A stretch of DNA of 64,000 bases from Enterobacter asburiae (lineage in GTDB: Bacteria > Pseudomonadota > Gammaproteobacteria > Enterobacterales > Enterobacteriaceae), in assembly GCF_007035645.1 (NCBI RefSeq), contig NZ_AP019632.1, forward strand, positions 2,728,001 to 2,792,000, written 5' to 3'. The notes under the pieces were generated by a model. The model saw only the letters and a list, made by a program, of their open reading frames with translations. It did no database searches and was not told where the DNA came from. The position numbers and the translations under genes are program-made. Of this stretch, positions 38,462-52,002 are shown in pieces (position 1 is the first letter of the stretch; every line of letters begins with the position of its first letter).

Positions 38462-40393
38462 ATGAAAGACGCCGTGGTCCAAAGAAAAAAAATAAGAGTC
38501 AAGACGTTGATGCTATTGTCCATTTTCCTCACCGTAACGGTGGGCTTTACGGCAACGATCGGGTTTATGATGTGGCAGTGGATGGCACAGCAGGAGGTTC
38601 TGGCCAAAAAGCATATCCGCCAGATTGCCGAGGTGCAAGCGTTGCAGGTCAGTAAACAGCTGGATTCTGCCCTGACTGCCGCCCGGGATATGGGCAACAG
38701 CGCCCTGGCGCTGCGCGAGGCGGGCGTAACCGATCGCCAGAGCCTGAACCAGCTGCTCATCCACTACCTTTCGGCTCACCCGCAGTTTCTCTCCATGTCG
38801 ATGGCCTTTGAGCCTAACGCGTTCGACGATAAAGATGCCGTCTGGGCCGGTCAAAGCGGTGAAGATCCTGCCGGGCGCTACGCCCGCTACGTTGACCGGG
38901 ACGCCACCGGCAAACCGGCATTACACCTGCTGACGGACATCGAAACGCCCGGCAGCGGCGATTATTATCTGCTGCCGAAACAACGCCATAAAGATGTGAT
39001 CATCGAGCCCTATATCTATCCCTACAACGGCGTGGACGTGATGCTCACCTCGATTGCCGCCCCCATCATGCGTGACGGTCAGTTTCTGGGCTCGGTCACC
39101 TCTGACTTCTCTCTCGCCACGCTGCAGTCGACGATCGGCGCGATTAAACCGTGGAACGGCACGGGCTATGCCCTGCTCCTCTCAGCGGGTAATAACGTGG
39201 TGTCCAGCCCGGACCAGCGCGCGGCGGGCAAGCCTTACGCAGGTCAGATTGCCGGTCATGACGTCACCCGCATCAACGATCCGCTGCTGAAGGAGGACGT
39301 GTTCATCACCTGGCAGGACATCGCCGTCGGTAACAGCCAGACGCCGTGGAAACTTGCCATTATCACGCCGGTCAGCGAAGTGATGGCCGAAGCGCGCGCA
39401 TTTTTACTGAAAGCCATCATCATGATGCTGCTAAGCATCGTGGCGGTTAGCCTGGTCATGGCACAGATCTTCACCCGCAAAGTTGACCGTCCGGTTGGGG
39501 GCGAACCTTCGGAGGCCGCCGGGATCGCTCTGGCCGTTGCCCGGGGAGACCTGAACAACACCATCCCGGTGCGTTCCGGAGATACCCACAGCATTTTTTA
39601 CGCCCTGCACACCATGCAGATGCAGCTCAAGCGCATCGTCGACAATATCAGCGAAGCCAGCCACTCCGTGCACGGCGGCACCAGCGAAATTTCGGCGGGC
39701 AACCTTGACCTCGCCTCGCGAACCGAGGAACAGGCGGCTGCGATTGTTGAAACGGCAGCCAGCATGGAAGAGATTTCGGTCACGGTGAAGAATAACGCCG
39801 ACAACGCCCACAAGGCGACCACGCTGACCGATCGCGCCGCGAGCCTCGCCGGGCATGGCGAAACGCTGGTGAACGACGTGGTCGTGGTGATTGGGGAGAT
39901 TGATGAGAGCGCGCGTAAGATCGGCGAGATTAACAGCATTGTCGACGGCATCGCCTTCCAGACCAATATCCTGGCGCTGAATGCTGCCGTTGAAGCGGCA
40001 CGGGCAGGCGAACAGGGGCGCGGTTTCGCGGTAGTCGCAGGGGAAGTGCGCAATCTTGCCCAGCGAAGCGCTAACGCGGCAAAAGAGATCTCTCAGCTGA
40101 TTGCCGAGTCCTCAGGGCGCGTCAGCAAAGGCGTTGAGCTGGTCAATGAAACCGGCGTGATGATGAAACAGGTGATTGAAGCGGTATCGCATGTGCATCT
40201 GGTCATCAACGATATCGTTCAGGCGCTGGACGAGCAAAATCGCGGGATTAGCCAGGTCAGCACCGCCGTTAACCAGATGGACAGCACGACCCAGCAGAAC
40301 GCCTCGCTGGTTCAGCAGATCTCTGCGGCGGCGCTCTCGCTGGATGAGCAGGCTAAATCGCTCGAGAAGACGCTGGCGTTCTTCCATTCATAA
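38462..40393 (+). CDS. methyl-accepting chemotaxis protein (dCACHE)
   Basis: An inner-membrane chemoreceptor of 643 residues. A first helix (~13-40) is followed by a periplasmic double-Cache ligand domain ([29 protein letters not shown]), a second helix near 310-330, HAMP, and the signalling hairpin. The hairpin tip [37 protein letters not shown] is intact. It ends AFFHS, without the C-terminal NWETF-type pentapeptide that tethers CheR/CheB, so it depends on other receptors for adaptation. An ATG two codons earlier exists; 38462 is chosen because GGGAG lies six bases before it. The ligand is unknown. Confidence 0.9.
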   Translation: MKDAVVQRKKIRVKTLMLLSIFLTVTVGFTATIGFMMWQWMAQQEVLAKKHIRQIAEVQALQVSKQLDSALTAARDMGNSALALREAGVTDRQSLNQLLIHYLSAHPQFLSMSMAFEPNAFDDKDAVWAGQSGEDPAGRYARYVDRDATGKPALHLLTDIETPGSGDYYLLPKQRHKDVIIEPYIYPYNGVDVMLTSIAAPIMRDGQFLGSVTSDFSLATLQSTIGAIKPWNGTGYALLLSAGNNVVSSPDQRAAGKPYAGQIAGHDVTRINDPLLKEDVFITWQDIAVGNSQTPWKLAIITPVSEVMAEARAFLLKAIIMMLLSIVAVSLVMAQIFTRKVDRPVGGEPSEAAGIALAVARGDLNNTIPVRSGDTHSIFYALHTMQMQLKRIVDNISEASHSVHGGTSEISAGNLDLASRTEEQAAAIVETAASMEEISVTVKNNADNAHKATTLTDRAASLAGHGETLVNDVVVVIGEIDESARKIGEINSIVDGIAFQTNILALNAAVEAARAGEQGRGFAVVAGEVRNLAQRSANAAKEISQLIAESSGRVSKGVELVNETGVMMKQVIEAVSHVHLVINDIVQALDEQNRGISQVSTAVNQMDSTTQQNASLVQQISAAALSLDEQAKSLEKTLAFFHS

Positions 40394-40395
40394 AT

Positions 40396-40425
40396 AAAAA
40401 GGCACCCGCTGGACGGGTGCCTTTT
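40396..40425. terminator. bidirectional terminator, MCP/cobB
   Basis: AAAAGGCACCCG-CTGGA-CGGGTGCCTTTT lies between the convergent chemoreceptor and cobB genes, with A's and T's placed for both directions. Confidence 0.85.
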
Positions 40426-40438
40426 CACGCGATTGCCG

Positions 40439-41260
40439 TTACAGCCCTTTCAGCAGCTTGTCGACAAACTCCGGGACGACCGTGCTTGCCAGACCGTAGT
40501 GTTTCTCTTCAAACTCGCTGCCCACCTGGCTTGGCTCAAGATTGAGTTCTACCGTATGCGCACCGTGCAGGCGCGCTTCGTGGACAAACCCCGCCGCCGG
40601 ATAAACATGACCGGATGTGCCGATGGCGATAAACACGTCGGCCATCGCCAGCGCGCTGTAGATATCATCCATTCCCAGCGGCATTTCGCCGAACCAGACC
40701 ACGTGCGGACGCAGGCGCGACGGGAACTGGCAGCAGTGGCACTTATCCTCTGGCAGCACGTCCTCTTGCCAGTCCAGCACCTGACCGCTCCAGGCGCAGC
40801 GAACCTTGAGCAGCTCGCCGTGCATGTGGATGATGTTCTTGTTACCGGCCCGCTCGTGCAGGTTATCGATATTCTGCGTCACCAGCAGAAAACGATCGCC
40901 GAGCGCCTCTTCGAGCTTCGCCAGCGCCAGATGCGCCGCATTCGGCGCGACGTCAGGCTGCTGAAGCTGACGACGGCGGGCGTTGTAAAACGCCTGGACG
41001 AGATCCGGATCGCGGGCAAAGCCTTCCGGCGTGGCTACATCCTCCACGCGGTGCTCTTCCCACAGCCCGTCCGCCGCGCGGAAGGTTCGAATTCCTGACT
41101 CGGCGGAGATCCCCGCCCCGGTCAGCACCACCACTCTGGGTTTATCCATCGCTTCTGGCATTATTCTGTCTCTGAAAAAAATCCGCTGGCGCAAGCGCTC
41201 ACGCAAGCGGCGTTTGTTTTTGCGAAAACGGCTGAGTCGACCCTGGCGACGCGACAGCAT
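40439..41260 (-). CDS. cobB: NAD-dependent protein deacylase CobB
   Basis: CobB is the sirtuin that removes acetyl and succinyl groups from lysines, for example of acetyl-CoA synthetase. The 273 residues start with a basic arginine-rich leader ([22 protein letters not shown]), as in the long E. coli form. Then come the NAD-binding [14 protein letters not shown], catalytic [12 protein letters not shown] and IHMHGEL (histidine), a zinc site with CHCC, and the FGEMPLGMD segment. The shorter form would begin at the internal Met in MPEAMDKPR. nagK ends just upstream on the same strand, 14 bases away. Confidence 0.95.
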   Translation of the reverse strand: MLSRRQGRLSRFRKNKRRLRERLRQRIFFRDRIMPEAMDKPRVVVLTGAGISAESGIRTFRAADGLWEEHRVEDVATPEGFARDPDLVQAFYNARRRQLQQPDVAPNAAHLALAKLEEALGDRFLLVTQNIDNLHERAGNKNIIHMHGELLKVRCAWSGQVLDWQEDVLPEDKCHCCQFPSRLRPHVVWFGEMPLGMDDIYSALAMADVFIAIGTSGHVYPAAGFVHEARLHGAHTVELNLEPSQVGSEFEEKHYGLASTVVPEFVDKLLKGL

Positions 41261-41274
41261 AGAAACCTCGTAAA

Positions 41275-42186
41275 CTAATCGGTGAGATGAAGGAATGCGG
41301 CTCCGCGCATGCCTCCTGCGTCCCCGTGTCGCGCGCGTTCAATACGCGGCACGCGGGCAACCGGCAATAAATGTCGGGGCAAACGCCCGGACAACCGTTC
41401 CGTAATCGCGGTAAAGTTTGACAGCCCTCCCCCAATCACCAGCAGATCCGGGTCGACGATGGTGAGAATATTTCCCAGACACACCGCCAGCAGATCCAGA
41501 TAACGCTCGACGTGCTCACGCGCCTGCGCATCCCCTTGCTCCCACAGGGTAATGATTTGAGGGGCCTCAAGTTTCTGATGATAGAAGTGTTCGTAAAGCC
41601 ATGCAAACCCGCGGCCGGAGAGGGTGTTCTCAATACAGCCGTGCTGGCCGCAGCCGCAGCGGGTCAGCGGGAAATCGCGCCCCACGACTTCCAGGGCATC
41701 CACCGGGAGACGGATATGACCAAACTCGCCGGTGATGTAGCTGCGCCCGGTGATTGGCTTCCCGTTGATCACAATTCCCCCGCCGACGCCGGTACCGAGG
41801 ATCAGCCCCATCACCAGCGGATACTGACGGAACTCTTCGTCCCAGGCTTCGGAGAGCGCAAAGCAGTTAGCATCATTGTCTAAACGCACGTCGCGTTCAA
41901 GGAGAGCAGAGAGATCGGCGCGGAGCGGTTTACCGCTGGCGGCAGGCACGTTGGCGGCATACAGCGTGCCGTCGTCGGTTTCGGGCATACCCGGAATGCC
42001 GATGCCGACGCTGCCTTTCACGCCAAAGCGTTCATCGGCCTGAGCCACCAGCGCGGCAATCGCGGTTAAAAATTCGCCGTAGCTTTCGCGCGGCGTGGGA
42101 ACGCGGGTTTCCCACTGCAGCCTGAGGTCTTTATCAAACACGCCGAGCGCAATCTTGGTGCCGCCAATATCAAATCCGTAATACAT
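41275..42186 (-). CDS. nagK: N-acetyl-D-glucosamine kinase
   Basis: NagK phosphorylates N-acetylglucosamine recovered from peptidoglycan turnover. The 303 residues are a ROK-family kinase with ATP-binding [14 protein letters not shown], catalytic [24 protein letters not shown] and the zinc-binding [10 protein letters not shown]. It is probably in one transcript with cobB downstream. Together with nagZ (57 kb) it belongs to the muropeptide recycling pathway. Length equals the E. coli enzyme. Confidence 0.96.
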   Translation of the reverse strand: MYYGFDIGGTKIALGVFDKDLRLQWETRVPTPRESYGEFLTAIAALVAQADERFGVKGSVGIGIPGMPETDDGTLYAANVPAASGKPLRADLSALLERDVRLDNDANCFALSEAWDEEFRQYPLVMGLILGTGVGGGIVINGKPITGRSYITGEFGHIRLPVDALEVVGRDFPLTRCGCGQHGCIENTLSGRGFAWLYEHFYHQKLEAPQIITLWEQGDAQAREHVERYLDLLAVCLGNILTIVDPDLLVIGGGLSNFTAITERLSGRLPRHLLPVARVPRIERARHGDAGGMRGAAFLHLTD

Positions 42187-42239
42187 AACGCATTCCTCTT
42201 TTAACCTGGCGGCCCGAAAGCCGCTAGATCATGACGTAA

Positions 42240-45428
<3,189 letters not shown>

Positions 45429-45633
45429 TTAAGCGTAAATGACTGAAACAGTAAGCTTTGGTAATCATTCTTCCGAAAAATTCAGATAAATCAGGGTGCT
45501 ATTGTCTGAATACTCACCTCACAACCTCCACCTTTTCCGAAAAACCACCGGATACAGACTGTTACCCATTACATCCCGGCTTCGTTTTACAACAATTGCT
45601 CGTTCGTTTATGGCAATAAGGTAGTGGCGAACA

Positions 45634-46707
45634 ATGAAGCAAAAAGCATTATGGATTAACCAGATAAAAGGGCTGTGTATCTGCCTGGTGGTTATCTATC
45701 ATTCGGTTATCACGTTTTATCCGCATCTGATCGGGCTGCAGCACCCGCTCTCCGGCCTTCTCGCCAAATGCTGGGTCTATTTTAACCTCTATCTCGCACC
45801 GTTTCGTATGCCGGTCTTCTTCTTTATCTCCGGCTATCTGATCCGTCGTTATATTGACGAAGTGGACTGGCGAACCAGTCTCGATAAACGGATCTGGAGC
45901 ATTGTCTGGGTCCTGGCGCTGTGGGGCGTTCTGCAATGGCAGGCGTTGACCCACCTGAACGCCTGGCTGGCGCCCGATCGTGAGCTTGCCACCGCGTCGA
46001 ACGCGGCCTACGCCGAGTCTCTCTCAGGATTTGTACGGGGTATGCTCACCGCCAGCACCAGCCTGTGGTATCTGTATGCCCTGGTGGTCTACTTCACGCT
46101 GTGTAAACTGCTGAGCCGCTGGAAGCTGCCGGTTCTGGGACTGCTGGCGCTGGCGAGCATCGCGATTAACTTCATGCCGCTGCCGTGGTGGGGGATGAAC
46201 AGCGTGGTCCGCAACATGATCTACTACAGCCTCGGGGCGTGGTATGGCGCAGCGCTGATGGCGTGGATGAAAAGCGTCAACCTGCGCCGCATCTGGCTGG
46301 CAACCGGCGCTTTCGCCGCCGTCTCCGTGGTGCTGTGGTTTGCTAACGTTCCGCTGCTGCTTTCATTGCTGTCGATTGTGCTGATCATGAAGCTGTTCTA
46401 CAGCCTTGAGCAGCGCTACGCCGTTCACCCGAACAATCTGCTGAACGTGATTGGCTCCAATACCATTGCGATTTATACCACCCACCGCATCCTGATTGAG
46501 GCCTTTAGCCTGTTCCTGATTGGCGAAATGAATGCCGCCTCGTGGCCGGTCTGGGCAGAGCTCACCCTGGTGCTGGTCTACCCGTTTGCCAGCCTGCTTA
46601 TCTGTACCCTTGCCGGGCTCGGAGTGCGTAAAATCTCCACCGCGCTGTTTGGGGACGTTTTCTTCTCTCCTCCGTCTACGCTAACCCTGTTACCTTCAAC
46701 GCGTTAA
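45634..46707 (+). CDS. ycfT: YcfT, acyltransferase-3-like membrane protein
   Basis: A 357-residue inner-membrane protein with about ten helices, of the acyltransferase-3 (OafA/OpgC-like) superfamily, matching E. coli YcfT in length and sequence. The N-terminal block LWINQIKGLCICLVVIYHSVITFYP holds the histidine typical of the family, in the position where OafA has the catalytic-region RGxA..H motif. The substrate is unknown. It stands between divergent lolC and mfd. Confidence 0.88.
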   Translation: MKQKALWINQIKGLCICLVVIYHSVITFYPHLIGLQHPLSGLLAKCWVYFNLYLAPFRMPVFFFISGYLIRRYIDEVDWRTSLDKRIWSIVWVLALWGVLQWQALTHLNAWLAPDRELATASNAAYAESLSGFVRGMLTASTSLWYLYALVVYFTLCKLLSRWKLPVLGLLALASIAINFMPLPWWGMNSVVRNMIYYSLGAWYGAALMAWMKSVNLRRIWLATGAFAAVSVVLWFANVPLLLSLLSIVLIMKLFYSLEQRYAVHPNNLLNVIGSNTIAIYTTHRILIEAFSLFLIGEMNAASWPVWAELTLVLVYPFASLLICTLAGLGVRKISTALFGDVFFSPPSTLTLLPSTR

Positions 46708-46856
46708 TGCCCTCTCCGCCCCCGTTTCGGGGGCGTTTAGCCCCGCCGTGCGGTTACGATTTGCTTATGTAAAACGATCGAGGATAATAAAGACATTGCG
46801 TATCAGTGATATGCCCCAATACTGTTGGTATATCCATAAGAGACTCTGACATAGCT

Positions 46857-49800
46857 ATGCCTGAACACTATCGTTATTCCTTGCCTGTCAAAGCGGGCGA
46901 CCAGCGCCAGCTGGGTGAACTCACGGGCGCGGCGTGCGCCACGCTGGTGGCGGAAATCGCCGAGCGTCATCCAGGCCCGGTGATTCTGGTTGCCCCGGAT
47001 ATGCAAAACGCCCTGCGCCTGCACGACGAAATTCGCCAGTTCACCGATAGCCTGGTGTTCAGCCTGGCCGACTGGGAGACGCTGCCGTATGACAGCTTCT
47101 CTCCGCATCAGGAGATCATCTCCTCGCGCCTGTCGACGCTCTATCAGCTGCCGACCATGCAGCGCGGCGTGCTGATTGTGCCGGTGAATACCCTGATGCA
47201 GCGCGTCTGTCCGCACAGCTATCTGCACGGTCACGCGCTGGTGATGAAAAAAGGCCAGCGTCTGTCCCGTGATGCCCTGCGCGCGCAGCTTGACGGTGCT
47301 GGCTATCGCCACGTCGACCAGGTGATGGAGCACGGGGAATACGCGACCCGCGGCGCGCTGCTCGACCTTTACCCGATGGGCAGCGACCAGCCGTATCGTC
47401 TGGATTTCTTTGATGATGAAATCGACAGCCTGCGCGTATTCGACGCCGACACGCAGCGCACGCTGGAGGAAGTCGAGTCGATCAATTTACTGCCCGCGCA
47501 TGAGTTCCCCACGGACAAAACCGCTATCGAGCTGTTCCGCAGCCAGTGGCGCGATAAGTTCGAGGTGAAGCGCGACGCGGAACATATTTATCAGCAGGTC
47601 AGTAAAGGCACGCTTCCAGCCGGGATCGAATACTGGCAGCCGCTGTTCTTCAACGAGCCGCTGCCTGCCCTGTTCAGCTACTTCCCGGCGAACACGCTGA
47701 TTGTCAACACCGGGGATATCGACGCCAGCGCCAGCCGCTTTGAAAGCGAAACCCGCGCCCGTTTTGAAAACCGTGGCGTTGACCCAATGCGTCCGCTGCT
47801 GCCGCCGGAAGCGCTGTGGCTGCGCACCGACGAGCTCAACGCCGAGCTGAAGCGATGGCCGCGCATACAGCTGAAAACCGATTCGCTTGCCGATAAGGCC
47901 GCCAATACCAACCTCGCCTTCCGGACGCTGCCGGACCTGGCCGTTCAGGCGCAGCAGAAATCCCCGCTGGATAATCTGCGCAAGTTCCTGGAGTCCTTCA
48001 CCGGCCCGGTGGTGTTCTCCGTTGAGAGTGAAGGCCGCCGCGAAGCGTTAGGTGAGCTGCTGGGACGCATTAAGGTGGCGCCGAAGCGCATCCTGCGTCT
48101 GAGCGAAGCGACCGGAAACGGTCGTTATCTGATGATTGGCGCCGCCGAGCACGGGTTCATCGACACGCTCAACAACCTGGCGCTGATTTGCGAAAGCGAC
48201 CTGCTGGGCGAGCGCGTCGCGCGCCGCCGTCAGGAAAGCCGTCGGACCATCAACCCGGACACGCTGATCCGTAACCTGGCCGAGCTGCATCCGGGCCAGC
48301 CGATTGTTCACCTGGAGCACGGCGTTGGGCGCTATCAGGGGATGACCACGCTGGAAGCGGGCGGCATCAAAGGTGAATACCTGATGCTCACCTACGCCAA
48401 CGACGCCAAACTGTATGTCCCGGTCTCCTCCCTACATCTGATCAGCCGCTACGCGGGCGGCGCCGAAGAAAATGCGCCGCTGCACAAGCTGGGCGGCGAT
48501 GCCTGGGCGCGCGCGCGCCAGAAGGCGGCGGAAAAAGTGCGCGACGTGGCGGCCGAGCTGCTGGATATCTACGCCCAGCGCGCGGCCAAACAGGGCTTCG
48601 CCTTTAAGCACGATAAAGAACAGTACCAGCTGTTCTGCGACAGCTTCCCGTTTGAAATCACGCCGGATCAGGCCCAGGCCATCAACGCCGTGCTGAGCGA
48701 CATGTGCCAGCCGCTGGCCATGGACCGCTTAGTCTGCGGCGACGTCGGCTTCGGCAAAACCGAAGTGGCGATGCGCGCCGCCTTCCTTGCGGTGGAAAAC
48801 AACAAGCAGGTGGCGGTGCTGGTGCCGACCACCCTGCTCGCTCAGCAGCACTTCGATAACTTCCGCGACCGTTTCGCCAACTGGCCGGTACGTATCGAGA
48901 TGCTCTCGCGTTTTCGCAGCACTAAAGAGCAGACGCAGATCCTCGAACAGGCCAGCGAAGGCAAAATCGATATTCTGATCGGCACCCACAAGCTGCTGCA
49001 AAGCGACGTGAAGTGGAAAGATCTGGGGCTGCTGATCGTCGACGAAGAGCACCGCTTCGGGGTGCGTCATAAAGAGCGAATCAAAGCGATGCGCGCCGAC
49101 GTCGATATCCTCACCCTGACCGCAACGCCAATCCCGCGAACCCTCAACATGGCGATGAGCGGCATGCGCGATCTGTCGATTATCGCCACGCCGCCGGCGC
49201 GCCGTCTGGCGGTGAAAACCTTTGTTCGCGAGTACGATAATCTGGTGGTGCGTGAGGCCATTCTGCGTGAAGTGCTGCGCGGAGGTCAGGTCTACTACCT
49301 CTACAATAACGTGGAAAACATCCAGAAAGCGGCGGACAGGCTGGCGGAGCTGGTGCCGGAAGCGCGCATCGCTATCGGTCACGGGCAGATGCGCGAGCGC
49401 GAGCTGGAGCGGGTAATGAACGACTTCCATCACCAGCGCTTTAACGTGCTGGTGTGTACCACCATCATTGAGACCGGGATCGACATTCCGACGGCAAACA
49501 CCATCATCATTGAGCGTGCGGATCACTTTGGCCTGGCGCAGCTTCACCAGCTGCGCGGCCGCGTCGGGCGTTCGCACCATCAGGCCTACGCCTGGCTGCT
49601 GACGCCGCATCCGAAAGCGATGACCACCGACGCGCAAAAGCGTCTGGAAGCCATCGCCTCGCTGGAAGACCTGGGCGCTGGCTTTGCGCTGGCGACGCAC
49701 GATCTCGAGATCCGCGGTGCCGGCGAACTGCTGGGTGAAGACCAGAGCGGCTCCATGGAAACCATCGGCTTCTCGCTCTATATGGAGCTGCTGGAAAACG

Positions 49801-50303
49801 CGGTTGATGCCCTGAAGGCCGGACGCGAGCCGTCGCTGGAAGATCTCACCAGCCAGCAGACCGAGGTCGAGCTGCGTATGCCTTCCCTGCTGCCGGACGA
49901 TTTTATTCCGGACGTGAATACCCGACTGTCGTTCTACAAGCGCATCGCCAGTGCGAAGAAGGAGAACGAGCTGGAAGAGATCAAGGTGGAGCTGATTGAC
50001 CGCTTTGGTCTGCTGCCCGATCCGGCGAGAAATTTGCTGGATATCGCGAGGCTGCGCCAGCAGGCGCAAAAGCTGGGGATCCGCAAGCTCGAAGGCAATG
50101 AAAAAGGCGGCGTGATTGAATTCGCCGAGAAGAATCACGTCAACCCGATGTGGCTGATCGGCCTGCTGCAAAAACAGCCGCAGCATTTCCGTCTGGATGG
50201 TCCAACCCGTCTGAAATTTACCCAGGAGCTGACGGAGCGCAAAACCCGTATGGACTGGGTGCGTAACTTTATGCGCCAGCTGGAAGAGAACGCGATCGCA
50301 TAA
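46857..50303 (+). CDS. mfd: transcription-repair coupling factor Mfd
   Basis: Mfd displaces RNA polymerase stalled at DNA damage and recruits UvrA. The 1148 residues equal E. coli Mfd: the UvrB-like N-terminal module (1-~340), the RNA polymerase-interacting domain (~475-545, VHLEHGVGRYQGMTTLEAGG), the translocase modules with Walker A VCGDVGFGKTEVAMRAAF (~620) and DEEH (~730), the RecG-like TRG motif region, and the C-terminal domain (to LEENAIA). The frame is open 17 codons upstream; the ATG at 46857 is the family start. A repeat-rich 652-base gap follows. Confidence 0.97.
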   Translation: MPEHYRYSLPVKAGDQRQLGELTGAACATLVAEIAERHPGPVILVAPDMQNALRLHDEIRQFTDSLVFSLADWETLPYDSFSPHQEIISSRLSTLYQLPTMQRGVLIVPVNTLMQRVCPHSYLHGHALVMKKGQRLSRDALRAQLDGAGYRHVDQVMEHGEYATRGALLDLYPMGSDQPYRLDFFDDEIDSLRVFDADTQRTLEEVESINLLPAHEFPTDKTAIELFRSQWRDKFEVKRDAEHIYQQVSKGTLPAGIEYWQPLFFNEPLPALFSYFPANTLIVNTGDIDASASRFESETRARFENRGVDPMRPLLPPEALWLRTDELNAELKRWPRIQLKTDSLADKAANTNLAFRTLPDLAVQAQQKSPLDNLRKFLESFTGPVVFSVESEGRREALGELLGRIKVAPKRILRLSEATGNGRYLMIGAAEHGFIDTLNNLALICESDLLGERVARRRQESRRTINPDTLIRNLAELHPGQPIVHLEHGVGRYQGMTTLEAGGIKGEYLMLTYANDAKLYVPVSSLHLISRYAGGAEENAPLHKLGGDAWARARQKAAEKVRDVAAELLDIYAQRAAKQGFAFKHDKEQYQLFCDSFPFEITPDQAQAINAVLSDMCQPLAMDRLVCGDVGFGKTEVAMRAAFLAVENNKQVAVLVPTTLLAQQHFDNFRDRFANWPVRIEMLSRFRSTKEQTQILEQASEGKIDILIGTHKLLQSDVKWKDLGLLIVDEEHRFGVRHKERIKAMRADVDILTLTATPIPRTLNMAMSGMRDLSIIATPPARRLAVKTFVREYDNLVVREAILREVLRGGQVYYLYNNVENIQKAADRLAELVPEARIAIGHGQMRERELERVMNDFHHQRFNVLVCTTIIETGIDIPTANTIIIERADHFGLAQLHQLRGRVGRSHHQAYAWLLTPHPKAMTTDAQKRLEAIASLEDLGAGFALATHDLEIRGAGELLGEDQSGSMETIGFSLYMELLENAVDALKAGREPSLEDLTSQQTEVELRMPSLLPDDFIPDVNTRLSFYKRIASAKKENELEEIKVELIDRFGLLPDPARNLLDIARLRQQAQKLGIRKLEGNEKGGVIEFAEKNHVNPMWLIGLLQKQPQHFRLDGPTRLKFTQELTERKTRMDWVRNFMRQLEENAIA

Positions 50304-50305
50304 CC

Positions 50306-50323
50306 TCCCTTCCCCCTGTTAGC
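50306..50323. repeat. 18-bp direct repeat, left copy
   Basis: TCCCTTCCCCCTGTTAGC stands three bases after the mfd stop codon and recurs without mismatch at 50817-50834. The two copies bracket a structured element and look like a target-site duplication or the product of recombination between repeats. Confidence 0.75.
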
Positions 50324-50816
50324 TGAGGAGTTTCATGTAGTTTATTAACCGGAAGCGATGAAAGTTGCTTCCGGGAATGAACAGCTTACAGCGACACCCT
50401 GGTCCGGCTGTAAATCGCTGAGGCGTTTCCTTGCAGGCCGGGGCGAAGCGCAGGGATGCGCCGAGAGGGCGGGCTTTACATGGTCGTTGCCTCCGCCCGT
50501 CCCCGATAAGCCGGAAGGAATAAGCCGAAGACAAAATTGCCGGGAGCAATTTTGGACAGCGCTTGCGCTGGCCCCGAAGGGGTGAGCCCCAGGGATGGGG
50601 CGAACAATCCGCGAAGCGGCGATTTACTGCCGGGAGCCCGGGTCACCAGGGTGGTGGCGATTGAGCCACCCTGGCACGTTCACCGGTTATGTCGTTAAAG
50701 AGTAGCAAGGAACATGAAGTGAACGGAATGACCACCAGAGCCGTATGTTCCCCCTCACCCCAACCCTCTCCCTCAAGGGAGAGAGGGTCGTCCGTTCAGG
50801 CATTATTTTATGGGGA
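50324..50816. mobile_element. hairpin-rich insert of unknown type in the mfd-ldtC gap
   Basis: A 493-base non-coding segment between 18-bp direct repeats. It contains many perfect stems: CCGGAAGC/GCTTCCGG (50349-50374), TTACAGC/GCTGTAA (50386-50413), CAAAATTGC/GCAATTTTG (50532-50554), CAGCGC/GCGCTG (50558-50571), CCAGGGTGG/CCACCCTGG (50646-50674) and GGAACAT/ATGTTCC (50709-50751). A box C palindrome lies at 50764-50787. Two short stems share an AGGGAT core (GCGC-AGGGAT-GCGC and CCCC-AGGGAT-GGGG). No protein-like frame or terminal inverted repeat is visible. It could be a non-autonomous mobile repeat or a structured RNA; I do not recognise the family. Confidence 0.5.
50764..50787. repeat. Box C-like palindrome, second copy
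   Basis: CCCTCTCCC-TCAA-GGGAGAGAGGG lies within the insert; the same core is at 969-989. It suggests that the insert is a mosaic of repeats. Confidence 0.55.
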
Positions 50817-50834
50817 TCCCTTCCCCCTGTTAGC
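50817..50834. repeat. 18-bp direct repeat, right copy
   Basis: TCCCTTCCCCCTGTTAGC, identical to 50306-50323. The sequence to its right leads into the ldtC upstream region and is free of the hairpin-rich material. Confidence 0.75.
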
Positions 50835-50955
50835 CCGGCGCTACGGGGGACAATTTACAAACTCTTTGCACTTCACCCGATCTTCCCGACACACCCATTC
50901 GCCATAATTATGTTTAACGCCTTACAAAACAATAACTTTATAATTTACATGGATT

Positions 50956-51927
50956 ATGGTGATGATGACCTCTTCGCGTTTTACTCGCTGGATGACCCTG
51001 TTGGCGCTGGCAGCCACCGTCGCGGTGGCGCTTCCCGCTCGGGCAAACACTTGGCCCCTTCCCCCTCACGGCAGCAAGGTGGTGGGTGAAAACCGCTTTC
51101 ATGTGGTTGAAAATAATGGTGGTTCACTGGAAGCGATTGCCAAAAAATATAACGTCGGTTTTCTGGCCCTGCTGCAGGCGAACCCCGGCGTCGACCCGTA
51201 CGTCCCGCGCGCGGGCAGCGTACTGACCATCCCGTTACAGACCATCCTGCCGGATGCCCCGCGCGAGGGGATGGTGATAAACCTGGCCGAGCTGCGTCTG
51301 TACTATTACCCGCCGGGTAAAAATGAAGTCACCGTCTACCCTATCGGTATTGGTCAGCTGGGCGGCGACACGCTGACGCCGACGATGGTCACCACCGTCT
51401 CGGATAAACGCGCGAATCCAACCTGGACCCCAACGGCGAACATTCGTGCCCGCTATAAGGCCCAGGGGATCGATCTTCCTGCCGTGGTGCCGGCTGGTCC
51501 GGATAACCCGATGGGGCACCACGCGATACGCCTCGCGGCATACGGCGGCGTCTACCTGCTGCACGGAACGAATGCGGACTTTGGCATCGGCATGCGCGTC
51601 AGCTCCGGCTGTATTCGTCTGCGCGATGACGATATCAAAACGCTGTTTAACGTCGTTACGCCGGGAACCAAAGTGAATATTATCAATACGCCGATTAAAG
51701 TTTCAGAGGAGCCCGGCGGCGTGCGGCTGGTTGAGATTCATCAGCCGTTATCGAAAAATATTGGCGACGATCCGCAGACGCTGCCCATTAACCTGAATGC
51801 CGCGATGGTAAGTTTCAAAACGAATGCGAATACCAACAGCGTGGTGATGGAACGTGCGATGGAAGCCCGGTCAGGCATGCCGACCGATGTCACCCGGCAT
51901 CACGGTGTCGTCCCGCAGTCGATGTAA
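50956..51927 (+). CDS. ldtC: L,D-transpeptidase LdtC
   Basis: LdtC (YcfS) attaches Braun lipoprotein to peptidoglycan, in the periplasm. The 323 residues include a signal peptide ending near ALPARA (about 27), a LysM-like domain (~45-90, NNGGSLEAIAKKYNVGFLALLQANPGVDPYVP), and the YkuD catalytic domain with HGTNADFGIGMRVSSGCIRLRD, where the cysteine of SSGCIR is the nucleophile. Two further ATGs lie within the first four codons, so the exact start is uncertain. It is behind mfd and convergent with bhsA. Confidence 0.93.
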   Translation: MVMMTSSRFTRWMTLLALAATVAVALPARANTWPLPPHGSKVVGENRFHVVENNGGSLEAIAKKYNVGFLALLQANPGVDPYVPRAGSVLTIPLQTILPDAPREGMVINLAELRLYYYPPGKNEVTVYPIGIGQLGGDTLTPTMVTTVSDKRANPTWTPTANIRARYKAQGIDLPAVVPAGPDNPMGHHAIRLAAYGGVYLLHGTNADFGIGMRVSSGCIRLRDDDIKTLFNVVTPGTKVNIINTPIKVSEEPGGVRLVEIHQPLSKNIGDDPQTLPINLNAAMVSFKTNANTNSVVMERAMEARSGMPTDVTRHHGVVPQSM

Positions 51928-51937
51928 ATCAGAAATA

Positions 51938-51968
51938 AAAAAACGCCCTGCTCAGCAGGGCGTTTTTT
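51938..51968. terminator. bidirectional terminator, ldtC/bhsA
   Basis: AAAACGCCCTG-CTCAG-CAGGGCGTTTT with A and T runs on either side, between convergent ldtC and bhsA. Confidence 0.85.
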
Positions 51969-52002
51969 ATTGCAGTGGCATAAATGAGGGTTCATGCACG
52001 GC

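Noticed and set aside
48729..50186. A 485-codon open frame antisense to mfd
   Set aside because: It lies wholly opposite a highly conserved gene, has a composition typical of reversed GC-rich codons (many Q, R, H, V) and no ribosome site or known family.
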